Below are positions 35,144 through 45,049 of a DNA stretch of 64,000 bases, piece after piece (the stretch's first letter is position 1; each line of letters begins with the position of its first letter). The translations under genes were made by a program, and so were the position numbers. The DNA is taken from assembly GCF_900100015.1 (NCBI RefSeq), contig NZ_FNDD01000010.1, forward strand, positions 82,208 to 146,207, in the 5' to 3' direction. The notes beneath the pieces are model-generated. The model searched no databases. It was not told the origin of the DNA and saw nothing but the letters and a program-made list of their open reading frames with translations. This stretch comes from Vibrio xiamenensis. GTDB taxonomy: Bacteria > Pseudomonadota > Gammaproteobacteria > Enterobacterales > Vibrionaceae.

Positions 35144-36169
35144 TTAAGACATGCCAAGACCAACGATATTGGCAGCAACAATGATCACCATCAGGCCAAG
35201 TACCAGAATGCGTACAGGACGTGTACCCACCCCTTTCCACTCAGCCATAATCAAACCAATTACACCGCCAAACAGCACATAACCCGACATATGCAACATC
35301 CAATTGATGTAGCCCAAACGCTCAGGAACCGATGCTTCACCCCAGCCGTAAAAGAAGAATTGCAGATACCACATGATGCCGCCGATAGCGGTAAAGGCGA
35401 GATTGCGCATCATTAACTTGCGTGGCAGAGAAATGTCGTTACGCACCGAGATCTGTTTATTGGTGAAAATGTTGTAGAGACAAAAAGCGAAGTTCACAAT
35501 CGCACCGCCACCCATGATAAAGCCATACGCTGGCATCGCGACATACAGGTAGTTAATACCCATCGCTTCAGATTGTGCTTTAATTGGACCAGAAGCATCT
35601 AAACCAAAGGCGAATCCGGCGGAGAAAATCCCGCACACCACCGCCAACATAATGCCTTTTTTAAGGTTGAACTCTTCTGCGCGCTCATCGAGCGCTTTCT
35701 CTTTTTCATTGCCGGCATACGCCACTATTGCAATGCCGCCAAGCGCGACCACAATACCCAACATGGTCAAGCCACCGCCTGGTGACGTGATGACATTCAC
35801 CAACTCTCCGCGCAGCATAGGTGGCAGTAAAGTCCCGACCGCTAAGTTCAAACCGATCGCGATACCAATGCCCATCGATAAGCCTAAATAACGCATAGTT
35901 AAACCGTAAGTGATATTGCCGATACCCCACATCGCACCGCAAAACGCCAGCATAAAGAAGGTTGATATCGGAATATGCGAATAAAACTCGGCCAAGTTCG
36001 GCACTAGCATTGCGGTGACAAGCCACGGCATGATGACCCATGAGAACAGCCCACCAATGGCCCACATCAATTCCCAAGACCAACCTTTGACTTTTTTATA
36101 TGGCGCATAAAATGCGGCAGCAGAAGCAGCACCGACCAGGTGCCACCCGATTCCGGCAACAACAGACAT
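35144..36169 (-). CDS. rhaT: L-rhamnose/H+ symporter RhaT
   Basis: Inner-membrane proton-coupled rhamnose importer with ten predicted helices. 341 residues; starts GIGWHLVGAASAAAFYAPYKKVKGWSWE, the RhaT signature, and contains the other conserved segments AMWGIGNITYGLTMRYLGLSMG and GIFSAGFAFGLDASGPI. Ribosome-binding site AAGGAT is seven bases before the ATG. It follows rhaB after 208 bp. Confidence 0.96.
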   Translation of the reverse strand: MSVVAGIGWHLVGAASAAAFYAPYKKVKGWSWELMWAIGGLFSWVIMPWLVTAMLVPNLAEFYSHIPISTFFMLAFCGAMWGIGNITYGLTMRYLGLSMGIGIAIGLNLAVGTLLPPMLRGELVNVITSPGGGLTMLGIVVALGGIAIVAYAGNEKEKALDERAEEFNLKKGIMLAVVCGIFSAGFAFGLDASGPIKAQSEAMGINYLYVAMPAYGFIMGGGAIVNFAFCLYNIFTNKQISVRNDISLPRKLMMRNLAFTAIGGIMWYLQFFFYGWGEASVPERLGYINWMLHMSGYVLFGGVIGLIMAEWKGVGTRPVRILVLGLMVIIVAANIVGLGMS

Positions 36170-36220
36170 GATGTATATCCTTCTTTATGTAGGGTTGAGG
36201 GCAGCACGCCGCCCGATTTG

Positions 36221-36313
36221 TTATTGGTTTATTGCTTTATTTTTGTTGTATTGATTGCGGTGATTTGGCGTGGAAAATCCAACGCTGCGCTCACTAACGC
36301 GTGATGACTGCAA
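36221..36313 (-). other. Possible 30-codon ORF in the rhaT-rhaB gap
   Basis: A TTG at 36313 has a consensus AAGGAG five bases upstream (36319-36324) and opens a 30-codon frame ending TAA at 36221. The peptide (starting MQSSRVSERSVGF) matches nothing I know. It may be a leader peptide, a remnant start of a lost operon gene such as rhaA or rhaD, or chance. Confidence 0.25.
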
Positions 36314-36377
36314 ATCGTCTCCTTGGTTATGTCGCTTGTGGGTCATTAGCCTTGCGCCTGCTCAATTGAGGTGACGG

Positions 36378-37850
36378 CTACTGCGTTAAGGCCTGATAGC
36401 GCTGCTTTATTGCCGCGAGTTCTGCCACAGACTGTGGATGGTAGGTCTGTACCTGCGACGAATGGGCGATCACTTCTCGACCCTGCTCTAAATTGTCTAA
36501 ATGACCGAGCGCTATCATCTGATTAACCACGTTTCCCAGCGCCGAAGCCTCGGTTGGCTCGGTATAAACGGTGATTTGGCATACATCAGCGCACAGCTGA
36601 TTAAGCAGTTTGTCTTGCGTTCCACCACCCACGATACGAATCGAGTCAACGTGAATGTTGCTCGCTTGAGTGATGTGTTCGAGCGCCTGACGATAGGCCA
36701 GCGCCAAGCTGTCATATACACAGCGCACCAACTCAGAAAAGGTGTGCGGCGCGCTCAAATCGCGCTCAGCAAACCATTGTTTAATCGCTGCGGTCATGGA
36801 GCTTGGATTTAAAAATGCATCGTCATTGGGGTCGATAAGGTATTGAAATGGCTTCGCACTTTTCGCCAGTAAAGCAAAATCTTCAAACGCTAGTGATGGG
36901 TTTTCCGCTTTCAAACGCTGCAGTAACCAAAGGCCCATGATGTTTTTCAAAATGCGATAGCGCCCGTCAACGCCACCCTCATTGGTGATGTTGTAACGCT
37001 GGGCAAGCACACTGGTGCAAGGCGTAAAGCTTTCCACTCCCAGTAGAGACCAAGTCCCTGAGCTTAAATAGGCTGATTCACCGGTTTTAATCGGCGCTGC
37101 CGCCACCGCCGATGCAGTATCGTGACTGGCGACCGAGCAGACCGGAATCACCACGTCGTCTCTTTGGTATTGGCCGATGATTTGATTTGGCATACTTGGT
37201 GGCAGGAACCAGCTTGGATTGGCGCCACAAGCATCGATCAAAATCGGTGACCAGGTTTTGGATTCACACTCCAGCAGCTGGCTGGTTGAGGCATTGGTGT
37301 ACTCACAATGCTGCACGCCGCAAAGCTTGTAGTTCAGGTAGTCAGGGATAAACAGCAAGGAATGAATGTCGTCAAACCATGCGGGCTTTTGCTCACTGAT
37401 GGCTTTCAACTGATATAGTGAGTTGAAGGTCAGAAATTGAATTCCGCTGATATCGTAAATATCTTCGCGGCTCAAGCCGCTATGCTCCAATAAGGTCGAC
37501 AGCATGCCTTGAGTGCGACTGTCGCGATAGCTGACAAATTCACCCAGGTGTTTGCCGAATTTATCCAACAACACAAAGTCCACACCCCAGGTATCAATCG
37601 CCAGAGATTCAACTTCAATCCCTGCAGACACGACTTTGTTAATGCCGACATCAATCTCTTCCAAAATTCGATATAAATCCCAGCAAGATTGGCCTTCAAT
37701 AATCACTTGGCTGTTGCTAAAGCGATGGTACTCTTCAAGAGTGATGCGCTGTTGCGCAGTAAAATCTGGTGCGGCGGAATCTGCCACTAACTGCCCGACC
37801 ATAACGCGCCCGCTCGAAGCGCCTAAATCGATTGCAATAACACTATTCAT
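36378..37850 (-). CDS. rhaB: Rhamnulokinase RhaB
   Basis: Phosphorylates L-rhamnulose to rhamnulose-1-phosphate with ATP. 490 residues of the FGGY kinase fold: N-terminal phosphate-binding IAIDLGASSGRVMVGQL (the ASSGR variant is typical of RhaB), central IDTWGVDFVLLD, CSVASHDTASAV with the catalytic Asp, and C-terminal IRIVGGGTQDKLLNQL. It is the first gene of the minus-strand rhamnose cluster, preceded by 345 bp of regulatory DNA. Confidence 0.95.
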   Translation of the reverse strand: MNSVIAIDLGASSGRVMVGQLVADSAAPDFTAQQRITLEEYHRFSNSQVIIEGQSCWDLYRILEEIDVGINKVVSAGIEVESLAIDTWGVDFVLLDKFGKHLGEFVSYRDSRTQGMLSTLLEHSGLSREDIYDISGIQFLTFNSLYQLKAISEQKPAWFDDIHSLLFIPDYLNYKLCGVQHCEYTNASTSQLLECESKTWSPILIDACGANPSWFLPPSMPNQIIGQYQRDDVVIPVCSVASHDTASAVAAAPIKTGESAYLSSGTWSLLGVESFTPCTSVLAQRYNITNEGGVDGRYRILKNIMGLWLLQRLKAENPSLAFEDFALLAKSAKPFQYLIDPNDDAFLNPSSMTAAIKQWFAERDLSAPHTFSELVRCVYDSLALAYRQALEHITQASNIHVDSIRIVGGGTQDKLLNQLCADVCQITVYTEPTEASALGNVVNQMIALGHLDNLEQGREVIAHSSQVQTYHPQSVAELAAIKQRYQALTQ

Positions 37851-38140
37851 AACGTCGACCTCAATTCTAAGTGGGTCAATTACATCCTAAATTCGCCGCG
37901 CACAACTTCATTTTTCAGACAGGTATTTTGGAAATCGGACATTTTTTATAGATTGGTATGACCGAGCTCAAACTCTTTAATAATGGGTTTTATCAATGGG
38001 TCTAAGCGCCTGTTTTCACGCCATCTAAAACGTGAAATTGCGCAAATTTCGCTCCTAGAAATCAGGGTGTAAAATCCGCCATGTTTGAGGTTTGATGTCG
38101 CGATAATCGTTCTCTTTGGACGCCTAACCGCAGGCACAAA
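37851..38140 (-). promoter_or_regulatory. rhaB promoter region with inverted repeat
   Basis: About 290 bp without a supportable gene; a 79-codon frame here is not credible. TTTCACG / CGTGAAA (38014-38020 and 38031-38037, 10-bp spacer) is the clearest palindrome and could bind the RhaS/RhaR-type activator or CRP. I did not find a convincing -35/-10 pair. Confidence 0.4.
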
Positions 38141-38172
38141 AAAAGCGCAGCTTCCTCTGGAAACTGCGCCTT
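38138..38172 (-). terminator. Terminator of the cobalamin operon
   Basis: Stem GCGCAG.TTCC / GGAA.CTGCGC (38145-38169) with loop TCT, followed on the minus strand by seven U residues, 26 bp after the cobT stop. It closes the 14.5-kb operon. Confidence 0.9.
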
Positions 38173-38195
38173 GGGCGATAAACATAGGTTAAAAA

Positions 38196-39269
38196 TTACA
38201 TTGGACTTGGCAGTGGCACGCCATGTTTTTCCATCGTCCCCATACGATTAACCATCGCGTGGGCTGCATCAATAAACGGCATCGCCAGCGCCGCGCCGCT
38301 GCCTTCACCAAGGCGCAATTGCATATCAATAAACGGCTGCAACTGTAAGTAGTTAAGCGCCAAACTCGCACCTTTTTCCGCCGACAAGTGCGAGGCAATC
38401 AGATAACCATGAGCGTTGGGCGCCAGCAGAGTTGCGATCATCGCTGACGCATAAGAAAGAAAACCGTCCAGCATCACCGGAATACGCATCGCGCTCGCGC
38501 CCAGAATCGCGCCGCTCATCGCTGCCAAATCAAAGCCGCCTACTTTCGCGATAATATCCAGCCCATCGCGCGCATCAGGCTGATTAGCCTCAATCGCTTG
38601 GCGCACCACATCCACTTTATGTGCCAAACGGTGGCTGGGAAAATTGGCGCCTAGCCCAACCACTTGCTTGGGCGAATGCCCGGTCACCACGCTGACGATC
38701 GCTGCCGCCGGCGTGGTGTTGGCAATGCCCAGTTCACCAATACCAATCACGCTAAGCTGCTCTTGGTCGATTACCTGCTGGGTATACCTCGCCACATTAG
38801 CGATCAACTGACTGGCTTGTTCGCGGCTCATCGCTGGCCCACTGGCAATGTTGCCGCAGCCACGCGCGATTTTGATATTCACCGTGCCGTCAATCGGCTC
38901 GCTATCGATACCGACATCAAGCAGTTCAACCCCGACATCATTAGCGTGGCTCAGCGCCGCGACGCCGGTTAAGCCTTTAACGGTATTACACGCCTGAATG
39001 GCGGTAACCTCTCTAGGCGTCACCGCCACATGCTCGGCAAATACGCCGTGGTCCGCCGCCATCACCAGAATCTTTTTGCGCCCGAGCGGCCAATCGCAGC
39101 GACGGTAGATCGCCGCTAACTGGCAAGCCAATGTTTCCAGACGGCCTAGGCTGCCAATCGGCTTAAACAGCTGATCAACTTGATGCTGCGCCTGACGGCG
39201 TACGCTTTCATCGACTGGCGCAATGGAATCCACCAGTGACTGGATTTGAGTAGCGAGGCTTGCGGTCAT
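38196..39269 (-). CDS. cobT: Nicotinate-nucleotide-dimethylbenzimidazole phosphoribosyltransferase CobT
   Basis: Activates the lower-ligand base for cobalamin by making alpha-ribazole phosphate. 357 residues: KPIGSLGRLE near the N-terminus, MAADHGVFAEHVAVTP, GIGELGIANTTPAAA and the C-terminal RLGEGSGAALA carrying the catalytic Glu. The ATG at 39269 has AAAGGAG six bases upstream, better than the one ten codons earlier. It ends the cbi operon, but its usual companions cobU and cobS are not here. Confidence 0.96.
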   Translation of the reverse strand: MTASLATQIQSLVDSIAPVDESVRRQAQHQVDQLFKPIGSLGRLETLACQLAAIYRRCDWPLGRKKILVMAADHGVFAEHVAVTPREVTAIQACNTVKGLTGVAALSHANDVGVELLDVGIDSEPIDGTVNIKIARGCGNIASGPAMSREQASQLIANVARYTQQVIDQEQLSVIGIGELGIANTTPAAAIVSVVTGHSPKQVVGLGANFPSHRLAHKVDVVRQAIEANQPDARDGLDIIAKVGGFDLAAMSGAILGASAMRIPVMLDGFLSYASAMIATLLAPNAHGYLIASHLSAEKGASLALNYLQLQPFIDMQLRLGEGSGAALAMPFIDAAHAMVNRMGTMEKHGVPLPSPM

Positions 39270-39309
39270 GCGATGCTCCTTTCTTGCCTGCGGTGACAAG
39301 ATTTGGCCG

Positions 39310-40896
39310 TTAGGCCGAGGTTTTCAATTTAAGAGAAAACGGCGTCATCAATGCAGTAATGGCATCAATGCTTAAAGCGCTGCGTAGTTCATTGGCGAGC
39401 AGGTCAAACTGACCTTGCTTGTATTGCTGGTAGTCAAATACGTCCGGTTCTAAAGGCAGCAAGCCTTTGCTTTGACGCAGGCGGTTTAACCACAAACGGG
39501 TAAACTCACTATGGTCAAACAGGCCATGAATATAGCTGCCAGCGATCAGACCATCGGCGCTCACTGCGCCATCTGCAACCAGCACCTTTTGGTCATTTCG
39601 CATATCGATGCTGGCAAACGGCTGAGCATGCTCACCTAAGGTGGTCACGCCCATATGAATTTCGTAGCCACTCAGTTCAATGGGTTGCTGAGTGCGATAT
39701 AAACCGCCTAATCCGCCATTCATCACTGCGTGAATCTGAGTGGTGTGTTTGCGGCTTGCAAACTGGGTAACACAATCCAATAAACCCAGCCCCGCCATGC
39801 GTTCAATACCAGACTCAACGCCATCGATGATTTGCTTACCCAGCATTTGATAGCCGCCGCAGATGCCAAGCACCGGCGTTTTGCCAAACGCGCACACACC
39901 AATCGCAGCGGATAATCCACTTTGATTAAGATAGTTAAGGTCAAACAGCGTGTTTTTACTGCCCGGAACAATGATGGCGTCAGGTTTGCCGAGTTCATCT
40001 GCCGAGCTAACATAACGCAGATTGACATCTGGCTGAGTGGCAAGGGGATTAAAATCGGTGAAGTTGGCGATATGGGGCAGCTTAATCACTGCTATATCAA
40101 GCATCGTTGCGCTTTCAAAGCCAGTTTCGGCTTCGCTCTGTTTGGCTTGACGCTGGCGCGCGCGCATCCGCTCCGGTTGCAATGCCACGCCGTCTTCTTG
40201 CTCTAAATCGAGATTCAAATACGGCACCACCCCCAGCACTGGCACTTTGGTCAAAGCTTCGATTTGATCAATGCCCGGTTGCAGCAGTGCCACATCGCCG
40301 CGAAACTTATTGATGATCACACCCTTAACCCGCGCGCGCTCAGAATCACTCAACAGCGCCAGCGTGCCGTAAATCGAGGCGAATACGCCGCCGCGGTCAA
40401 TATCGGCAACCAAAATAACCGGCGCGTTGATCATCTCCGCCAGCCCCATATTAACGATATCACGGTCGCGCAGATTGATTTCTGCCGGACTACCCGCGCC
40501 TTCGATGACTATGATTTGATGTTCGCTGGCCAACTGGCTAAAAGCGTTAAACACGCACTGCTGCAATTGAGGTTTGAACTCATGGTAAGTTTGCGCGTCC
40601 ATATCGCGCAGCACTTTGCCCATGACGATGACTTGAGACCTGCGATCGCTGGTTGGTTTAAGCAGCACCGGATTCATTCGCACATCCGGATTAATGCGCG
40701 CTGCTTCGGCTTGGAAAATCTGCGCGCGACCCATTTCTGCGCCTTGAGCCGTAATGCCGGAATTCAGCGCCATGTTTTGCGTTTTAAACGGCGCGCAGGA
40801 ATAACCTAAATCGGCGAAGATACGACACAGCCCGGCCACTAACACGCTTTTACCGACATCGGATGCCGTGCCTTGTAGCATAATTGCGTAAGTCAT
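39310..40896 (-). CDS. cbiP: Cobyric acid synthase CbiP/CobQ
   Basis: Amidates four side chains (b, d, e and g) of adenosyl-cobyrinic acid a,c-diamide using glutamine. About 528 residues: an N-terminal dethiobiotin-synthetase-like ATPase ([30 protein letters not shown]) and a C-terminal class I glutaminase-like domain with nucleophile Cys in [12 protein letters not shown] and the His of GLFDHSEF. The length is close to Salmonella CbiP (506). Confidence 0.96.
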   Translation of the reverse strand: MTYAIMLQGTASDVGKSVLVAGLCRIFADLGYSCAPFKTQNMALNSGITAQGAEMGRAQIFQAEAARINPDVRMNPVLLKPTSDRRSQVIVMGKVLRDMDAQTYHEFKPQLQQCVFNAFSQLASEHQIIVIEGAGSPAEINLRDRDIVNMGLAEMINAPVILVADIDRGGVFASIYGTLALLSDSERARVKGVIINKFRGDVALLQPGIDQIEALTKVPVLGVVPYLNLDLEQEDGVALQPERMRARQRQAKQSEAETGFESATMLDIAVIKLPHIANFTDFNPLATQPDVNLRYVSSADELGKPDAIIVPGSKNTLFDLNYLNQSGLSAAIGVCAFGKTPVLGICGGYQMLGKQIIDGVESGIERMAGLGLLDCVTQFASRKHTTQIHAVMNGGLGGLYRTQQPIELSGYEIHMGVTTLGEHAQPFASIDMRNDQKVLVADGAVSADGLIAGSYIHGLFDHSEFTRLWLNRLRQSKGLLPLEPDVFDYQQYKQGQFDLLANELRSALSIDAITALMTPFSLKLKTSA

Positions 40897-40907
40897 AAGC
40901 TTCTCTC

Positions 40908-41729
40908 CTAAGCGTTGGCTTGATGCCCTGCGTTGTGCGCAGCGGCAAACAGTTGCTGTTCATTACGATAGAGCGGATAGCTCAGTTCAACATGCAGCTT
41001 GACTAACCACGGCTGTTCAAGCCCAATCTGTTCAATGGATTGACGGTCTAGAAATACACTTTCCGGCGCCCCTTGCAGCGCCACGCGACCATTGGCCAGC
41101 ACATACACGTAATCACACACTTGGTAGATCAAATCGATATCGTGACTTGAAATCACCACGTGTTTGCCCTGCTTCACCACTCGGTCGATGACACTTTTCA
41201 TATGCCTTACACCGCTTGGATCAAGCCCCGCCGTTGGCTCATCAAGCAGTAAGTAGTCACTGTTGAGTACCAAGGCCCCGGCAATGGCCACGCGCTTTTT
41301 CTGACCAAAACTCAAATACTGCACCGGACGGTCGATAAACCCGAGCCCATCCACCATGCGCAGTGCGCTGGCCGTGCGCCGCTGCACTTGCGCGCCATCA
41401 ACACCGAGGTTTTTCAAACTAAACCCCACATCGCTGACAATATCGGTATGAAAAATCTGCTGATCCGGCTCTTGAAACACCAATGACACACGTTGGCGGT
41501 GAGCCAATAGTGCCGCTTTGCTATAACTCAGTGGCGTATTTTGCCAACGCACTTGGCCTTTGCTGGGTTTAAGCAAGCCAAGCAGCAATTGGAACAGAGT
41601 GGATTTTCCGCAGCCGTTTGCGCCCACCACGCCAACCACTGGTGCCTGAGCGAAATTAAGCGTTAAATCATGCAATACCCATTCATCGCGCTGGTAGCCA
41701 AAACTCAGCCCTTGGGTGTTCAAACTCAT
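40908..41729 (-). CDS. cbiO: Cobalt ECF transporter ATPase CbiO
   Basis: Energises the CbiMNQO cobalt importer. 273 residues with Walker [13 protein letters not shown]-loop [10 protein letters not shown], signature [12 protein letters not shown] (the SFGQKKR form is typical of CbiO) and Walker [16 protein letters not shown]. It overlaps cbiQ by 4 nt. A single ATPase gene is present, so the complex likely holds a CbiO homodimer. Confidence 0.95.
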   Translation of the reverse strand: MSLNTQGLSFGYQRDEWVLHDLTLNFAQAPVVGVVGANGCGKSTLFQLLLGLLKPSKGQVRWQNTPLSYSKAALLAHRQRVSLVFQEPDQQIFHTDIVSDVGFSLKNLGVDGAQVQRRTASALRMVDGLGFIDRPVQYLSFGQKKRVAIAGALVLNSDYLLLDEPTAGLDPSGVRHMKSVIDRVVKQGKHVVISSHDIDLIYQVCDYVYVLANGRVALQGAPESVFLDRQSIEQIGLEQPWLVKLHVELSYPLYRNEQQLFAAAHNAGHQANA

Positions 41730-42406
41730 AGATGAAAATCTCCCTGATACAACTTAGCTTCCAGCGCCAACTGCATTTTTTGTTGACGAATCAATACTCT
41801 TTCTAGCAGCAGTCCCACCAGCATCGCCAACGAACGCAACCATACTCGGCGTTTTCCATAGCCAAAACGCAGAGTTTGGGCGTTAAAAATCGCCTGCGCC
41901 TCTTCGATAAAAATAAAGATAAAGCGATAGGTCAGCATGACCTGCTCAATCAGCACCAGTGGCAAATGCGCACGTTTTAGCAGTGACAAACATTGCTCAA
42001 ACGGCGTAGTGAGCACAAAAAACAGGGTCGCGGCCAAACAGCACAGCGCGCGAAACGCGGTGTGCACCGCAAGCATCAAACTGGCATCACTGATACCCAG
42101 ATAACCATCGCCCCACCAAGGCAGCGCGACGATTAAATCCGCGGCTCGCGGTGCGCTGGTCAGCACCATCACCAGTAAACTCAGCAGCAAAAATCCACTT
42201 GGCAGTGCGAGCCAAGCAAGATACTGGCGCACGCTCAGCCGCGCGGCGTGACAGGTCAACATCATCAGCGCGGCAAACAGCAGCGCTTGTTTTGCCAGTG
42301 GCAAACAAAATGCCAGCAGCAGACACAGGGCATACAACGCCGCTTTTCGCCCTTCGCCGACCGAGCGCCAGCGGCTTTGATAAGCAAATTTATCGATGAT
42401 CAACAT
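41726..42406 (-). CDS. cbiQ: Cobalt ECF transporter transmembrane protein CbiQ
   Basis: The T-component that couples CbiO to the CbiM/N substrate unit. About 226 residues with 5-6 hydrophobic helices and the C-terminal cytoplasmic coupling motifs, including ALEAKLYQG and the earlier MLTYRFIFIFIEEAQAIFNAQTLRFGYG. The frame is open to 42481, but the ATG at 42406 (MLIIDKFAYQSRW) gives the normal family beginning and only a 17-nt overlap with cbiN. Confidence 0.93.
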   Translation of the reverse strand: MLIIDKFAYQSRWRSVGEGRKAALYALCLLLAFCLPLAKQALLFAALMMLTCHAARLSVRQYLAWLALPSGFLLLSLLVMVLTSAPRAADLIVALPWWGDGYLGISDASLMLAVHTAFRALCCLAATLFFVLTTPFEQCLSLLKRAHLPLVLIEQVMLTYRFIFIFIEEAQAIFNAQTLRFGYGKRRVWLRSLAMLVGLLLERVLIRQQKMQLALEAKLYQGDFHL

Positions 42407-42758
42407 GGCGCAGACCGCCTGATTTCGCCAAGTTTGGACGGCGCGAATTGGCTTTGCCTTCAGCCTCATTCTGACCTTCAACCTCGTTCTTACCGGCGCT
42501 GCGACCGTGATAAAAACCGAGGATATAAAAGATCACCGCCGCGCCAAGTGAGCCTTGCAATGTAAACAGCAAACTCTCAATTTCACTGCTGGCTGGTTCA
42601 AACAGCGGCGCCGCCCATGGCTGATAACTCGGCGCAATCTGGTTTATCACCGCTTCTGCTTCGCCATCCGAGCCTTCATAAGCGCCGTTTTGAGTCACCA
42701 CAAATGGCAGCGCCACCAATGCGCACAGCAGCGCGATCAAAGTTAAGGTCTTTTTCAT
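42390..42758 (-). CDS. cbiN: Cobalt transport accessory protein CbiN
   Basis: Small membrane subunit of the CbiMNQO importer with two transmembrane helices (~4-22 and ~72-90) around a periplasmic loop containing YEGSDGEAEAVI and YQPWAAPLFEPASSEIESLLFTLQGSLGA, the conserved CbiN core. It helps CbiM load cobalt. The polar C-terminal tail (~95-122, GKNEVEGQNEAEG) is longer than usual. It overlaps cbiM by 4 nt. Confidence 0.93.
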   Translation of the reverse strand: MKKTLTLIALLCALVALPFVVTQNGAYEGSDGEAEAVINQIAPSYQPWAAPLFEPASSEIESLLFTLQGSLGAAVIFYILGFYHGRSAGKNEVEGQNEAEGKANSRRPNLAKSGGLRHVDHR

Positions 42759-43492
42759 CGCAACACTCCTTGCGAGGTGATAAGCGAACGCTTGGTAAGC
42801 TGGTCATAAATCAGCACAGTTAACAGCCCTTCCGCCAGTGCAATCGGCACTTGTGTGACCATAAATACGCTGACAAATTTGACCACTGATCCCCAAACGC
42901 CCGCTTGCGGATCAGGAAACGCCAACCCGAGTTGCAACGAGGTGACAAAGTAAGTCGCAAGGTCGGCCACCACCGCGCACAAAAACACCGCGATATCACG
43001 ACGTAATCCAAGCCGTTTGGCGCCAATCCAGACCCAATAACCAAGCATTGGCGCCAGCACCGCCATCGACATGCCATTGGCGCCAAGCGTGGTTAAACCG
43101 CCATGCGCCAGCAACAGCGCTTGAAACAAGAGCGCAATAGCGCCAAGCACTGGCACTACCATAAAACCAAACAGAATCACTGCCAGCCCAACTCCAGTTG
43201 GGTGCGAACAACTGCCGGTGACCGAAGGCAACTTAAGCGCCGATAGCACGAAAATAAATGCACCGCACAGTGCTATCAGCACTTTTTTGTGACTGTCCTG
43301 GCCAACAGTGCGCTTAAGATAACGAATGCTGAGCACCAGAAACGGAATAAACAGTACCCACCAAGTCAATGCCCATACTGGAGGGAGAAAGCCTTCCATA
43401 ATGTGCATTGCGTTGGCATTGGTTGGCATCATGCCAAATGCGCCAATCCAAACGCTCCACGCCAAAGCATTGGGCGTTATTGTTGTTTTCAT
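42755..43492 (-). CDS. cbiM: Cobalt ECF transporter substrate-binding protein CbiM
   Basis: Cobalt-capturing S-component of the importer. 245 residues, the same size as Salmonella CbiM. The ATG at 43492 follows AAGGAG; the longer frame to 43606 would overlap cbiL and is rejected. A cleavable leader (~1-27, ending NANA) precedes MHIMEGFLPP. In CbiM and NikM proteins the processed N-terminal Met-His segment binds the metal, so the leader must be removed for function. Other conserved segments: SCSHPTGVGLAVILFG and TQVPIALAEGLLT. Confidence 0.95.
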   Translation of the reverse strand: MKTTITPNALAWSVWIGAFGMMPTNANAMHIMEGFLPPVWALTWWVLFIPFLVLSIRYLKRTVGQDSHKKVLIALCGAFIFVLSALKLPSVTGSCSHPTGVGLAVILFGFMVVPVLGAIALLFQALLLAHGGLTTLGANGMSMAVLAPMLGYWVWIGAKRLGLRRDIAVFLCAVVADLATYFVTSLQLGLAFPDPQAGVWGSVVKFVSVFMVTQVPIALAEGLLTVLIYDQLTKRSLITSQGVLR

Positions 43493-43535
43493 CCTTCGTC
43501 TCCTTATTCGCAGCTCTAGGCTCGCACTTGTGAAT

Positions 43536-44261
43536 TTAACGAGTCGACCAAGCGCGATTGACAATAATGGTTGAAAAATACGGCAGCTCGATATCGTCCG
43601 ACACATCAGCCAACTGACGATAACTCAGTTCGTTGTCCATCGAAGCGTTGGCCATCAGCACAGCATGGTCAAGTAATTTAAGCTCGCCAAGTAGCTGTTT
43701 GATTGCGGCAAAGCGGCCATACACTTTCATTAGCACCACGCACTCGTGGTCAGTTAACGCGCTGGCAAGCTTTTGCACAGGCGCGGTGCACGACATCACC
43801 GCCATCGACTGCTGTTCCATACACAATGGAAATTGCGCACTTGAGGCAATGCATGAATACGACGAAATACCAGGGATGATCTCGATATCAATTTGGTGCT
43901 CAAGCCGCTCTAGCAGGAACACCCAAGTGCTAAACAGCATCGCATCGCCAAGGCTAACAAAACCAACGCGCAGCCCTTGCTGGACCTGATGCACAATCTC
44001 TTGCGCGATGGCATCCCACGCGGCAATTTTTTCATCATCGTTGCTGCTCATCGGAAAATGCCGAGTACGTACTTGCACCTTGGAGCTTAAATATTCGCGC
44101 ACAATCGATAGCGCTAGACTGTCGCCTTGCTTACGACCCGCCGGTGCATACAGCACATCCAGCTCGCCTAACATACGCGCGCCGCGCACTGTGATAAGGT
44201 CACTGGCACCGGGCCCAGTACTGATGGCGTAAAGTTTGCCGCGGGTGTTGGTTTGGCTCAT
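43536..44261 (-). CDS. cbiL: Cobalt-precorrin-2 C20-methyltransferase CbiL
   Basis: Adds the C20 methyl from S-adenosylmethionine to cobalt-factor II/precorrin-2. 241 residues of the tetrapyrrole methylase fold: LYAISTGPGASDLITVRGARML, GFVSLGDAMLFSTWVFL and EIIPGISSYSCIASS. Last of the methyltransferases in this operon. It overlaps cbiK by 4 nt. Confidence 0.94.
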   Translation of the reverse strand: MSQTNTRGKLYAISTGPGASDLITVRGARMLGELDVLYAPAGRKQGDSLALSIVREYLSSKVQVRTRHFPMSSNDDEKIAAWDAIAQEIVHQVQQGLRVGFVSLGDAMLFSTWVFLLERLEHQIDIEIIPGISSYSCIASSAQFPLCMEQQSMAVMSCTAPVQKLASALTDHECVVLMKVYGRFAAIKQLLGELKLLDHAVLMANASMDNELSYRQLADVSDDIELPYFSTIIVNRAWSTR

Positions 44262-45049
44262 GCCACTTGCTCCTCTAGGTGAATGGCGCTGTTTAAGTGC
44301 TCAATAAACATCTGTTGAATCAAAGCATTCTCGCCAAGCCCTTTCACGATCGCGTGCACCTCAATGCCAGAGGCTTGAATTTGGCTGCGCCAAGAATCGG
44401 GATCACTTGATGCCATGTCGTTTTTGGCGTGATCGCCGGCCACCAGCATCAAGGGCATTAAATACACCCTTTTGATCTGTTCGTTCTTAAGCCGCTCAAT
44501 CACAGCGCCAATATCCGGATAACTTTCCACCGCGCCGACAATAAACGGCAACTTGGCGGTCATTAGCATGTGATCAAGGCAAGCGTAAGCCGCGAACGCA
44601 TGATGCGTCGCGCCATGGCCCATCAAGACTAAGCGTTCGTCACGCGCCAGCGCGGGCGATTGATGCTCAATGGCCGCAATCAAATTTTGGTAATCTTGAT
44701 AACCACTGAGCAGTGGTAAACCGAGTTGCAAGCGCCAAAACAGGCTACGGTAGTGTTTGAGTTCGAGAGCGATTTTTTCATACTCATCGCCGTTGATAAT
44801 GTGCAGCGACTGTATCAATACATCTTGGTAGCCTTGCTGATACAAACGCTCCAGCGCTTGCTGTGGATTGTCAATCACCAAGCCATCACGGCGTTTCAGC
44901 TTGTTGATGATCATTGATGAGGTAAAAGCGCGAAAACAGTCACGATCAGGGTGTGCGCTAGCAAGCGCTTGCTCACACGCTTGAATATTATTGACCAGCG
45001 CATCTGGGTAACTGGTACCAAAACTGATGATTAGAAGGGCTTTTTTCAT
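44258..45049 (-). CDS. cbiK: Sirohydrochlorin cobaltochelatase CbiK (anaerobic)
   Basis: Inserts Co2+ into sirohydrochlorin, the entry to the anaerobic (early cobalt) route. 263 residues, as in Salmonella CbiK. ALLIISFGTSYPDAL at the N-terminus, VLMGHGATHHAFAAY with the metal-binding His, and a second His in the conserved LMLVAGDHAKNDM. Its presence, with CbiD and CbiG and without CobG/CobN, identifies the oxygen-independent pathway. Start at the ATG at 45049, overlapping cbiJ by 4 nt. Confidence 0.95.
   Translation of the reverse strand: MKKALLIISFGTSYPDALVNNIQACEQALASAHPDRDCFRAFTSSMIINKLKRRDGLVIDNPQQALERLYQQGYQDVLIQSLHIINGDEYEKIALELKHYRSLFWRLQLGLPLLSGYQDYQNLIAAIEHQSPALARDERLVLMGHGATHHAFAAYACLDHMLMTAKLPFIVGAVESYPDIGAVIERLKNEQIKRVYLMPLMLVAGDHAKNDMASSDPDSWRSQIQASGIEVHAIVKGLGENALIQQMFIEHLNSAIHLEEQVA

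Noticed and set aside
37946..38185. 79-codon minus-strand frame between cobT and rhaB
   Set aside because: It crosses the cob operon terminator and has no ribosome-binding site or known family; it is better read as regulatory DNA.
40264..40809. 181-codon plus-strand open frame inside cbiP
   Set aside because: Antisense shadow of cbiP with no recognisable domain.
42755..43606. Longer CbiM starting at 43606
   Set aside because: It would overlap cbiL and precede the leader with an unrelated basic stretch; the ATG at 43492 has AAGGAG and gives the family length.
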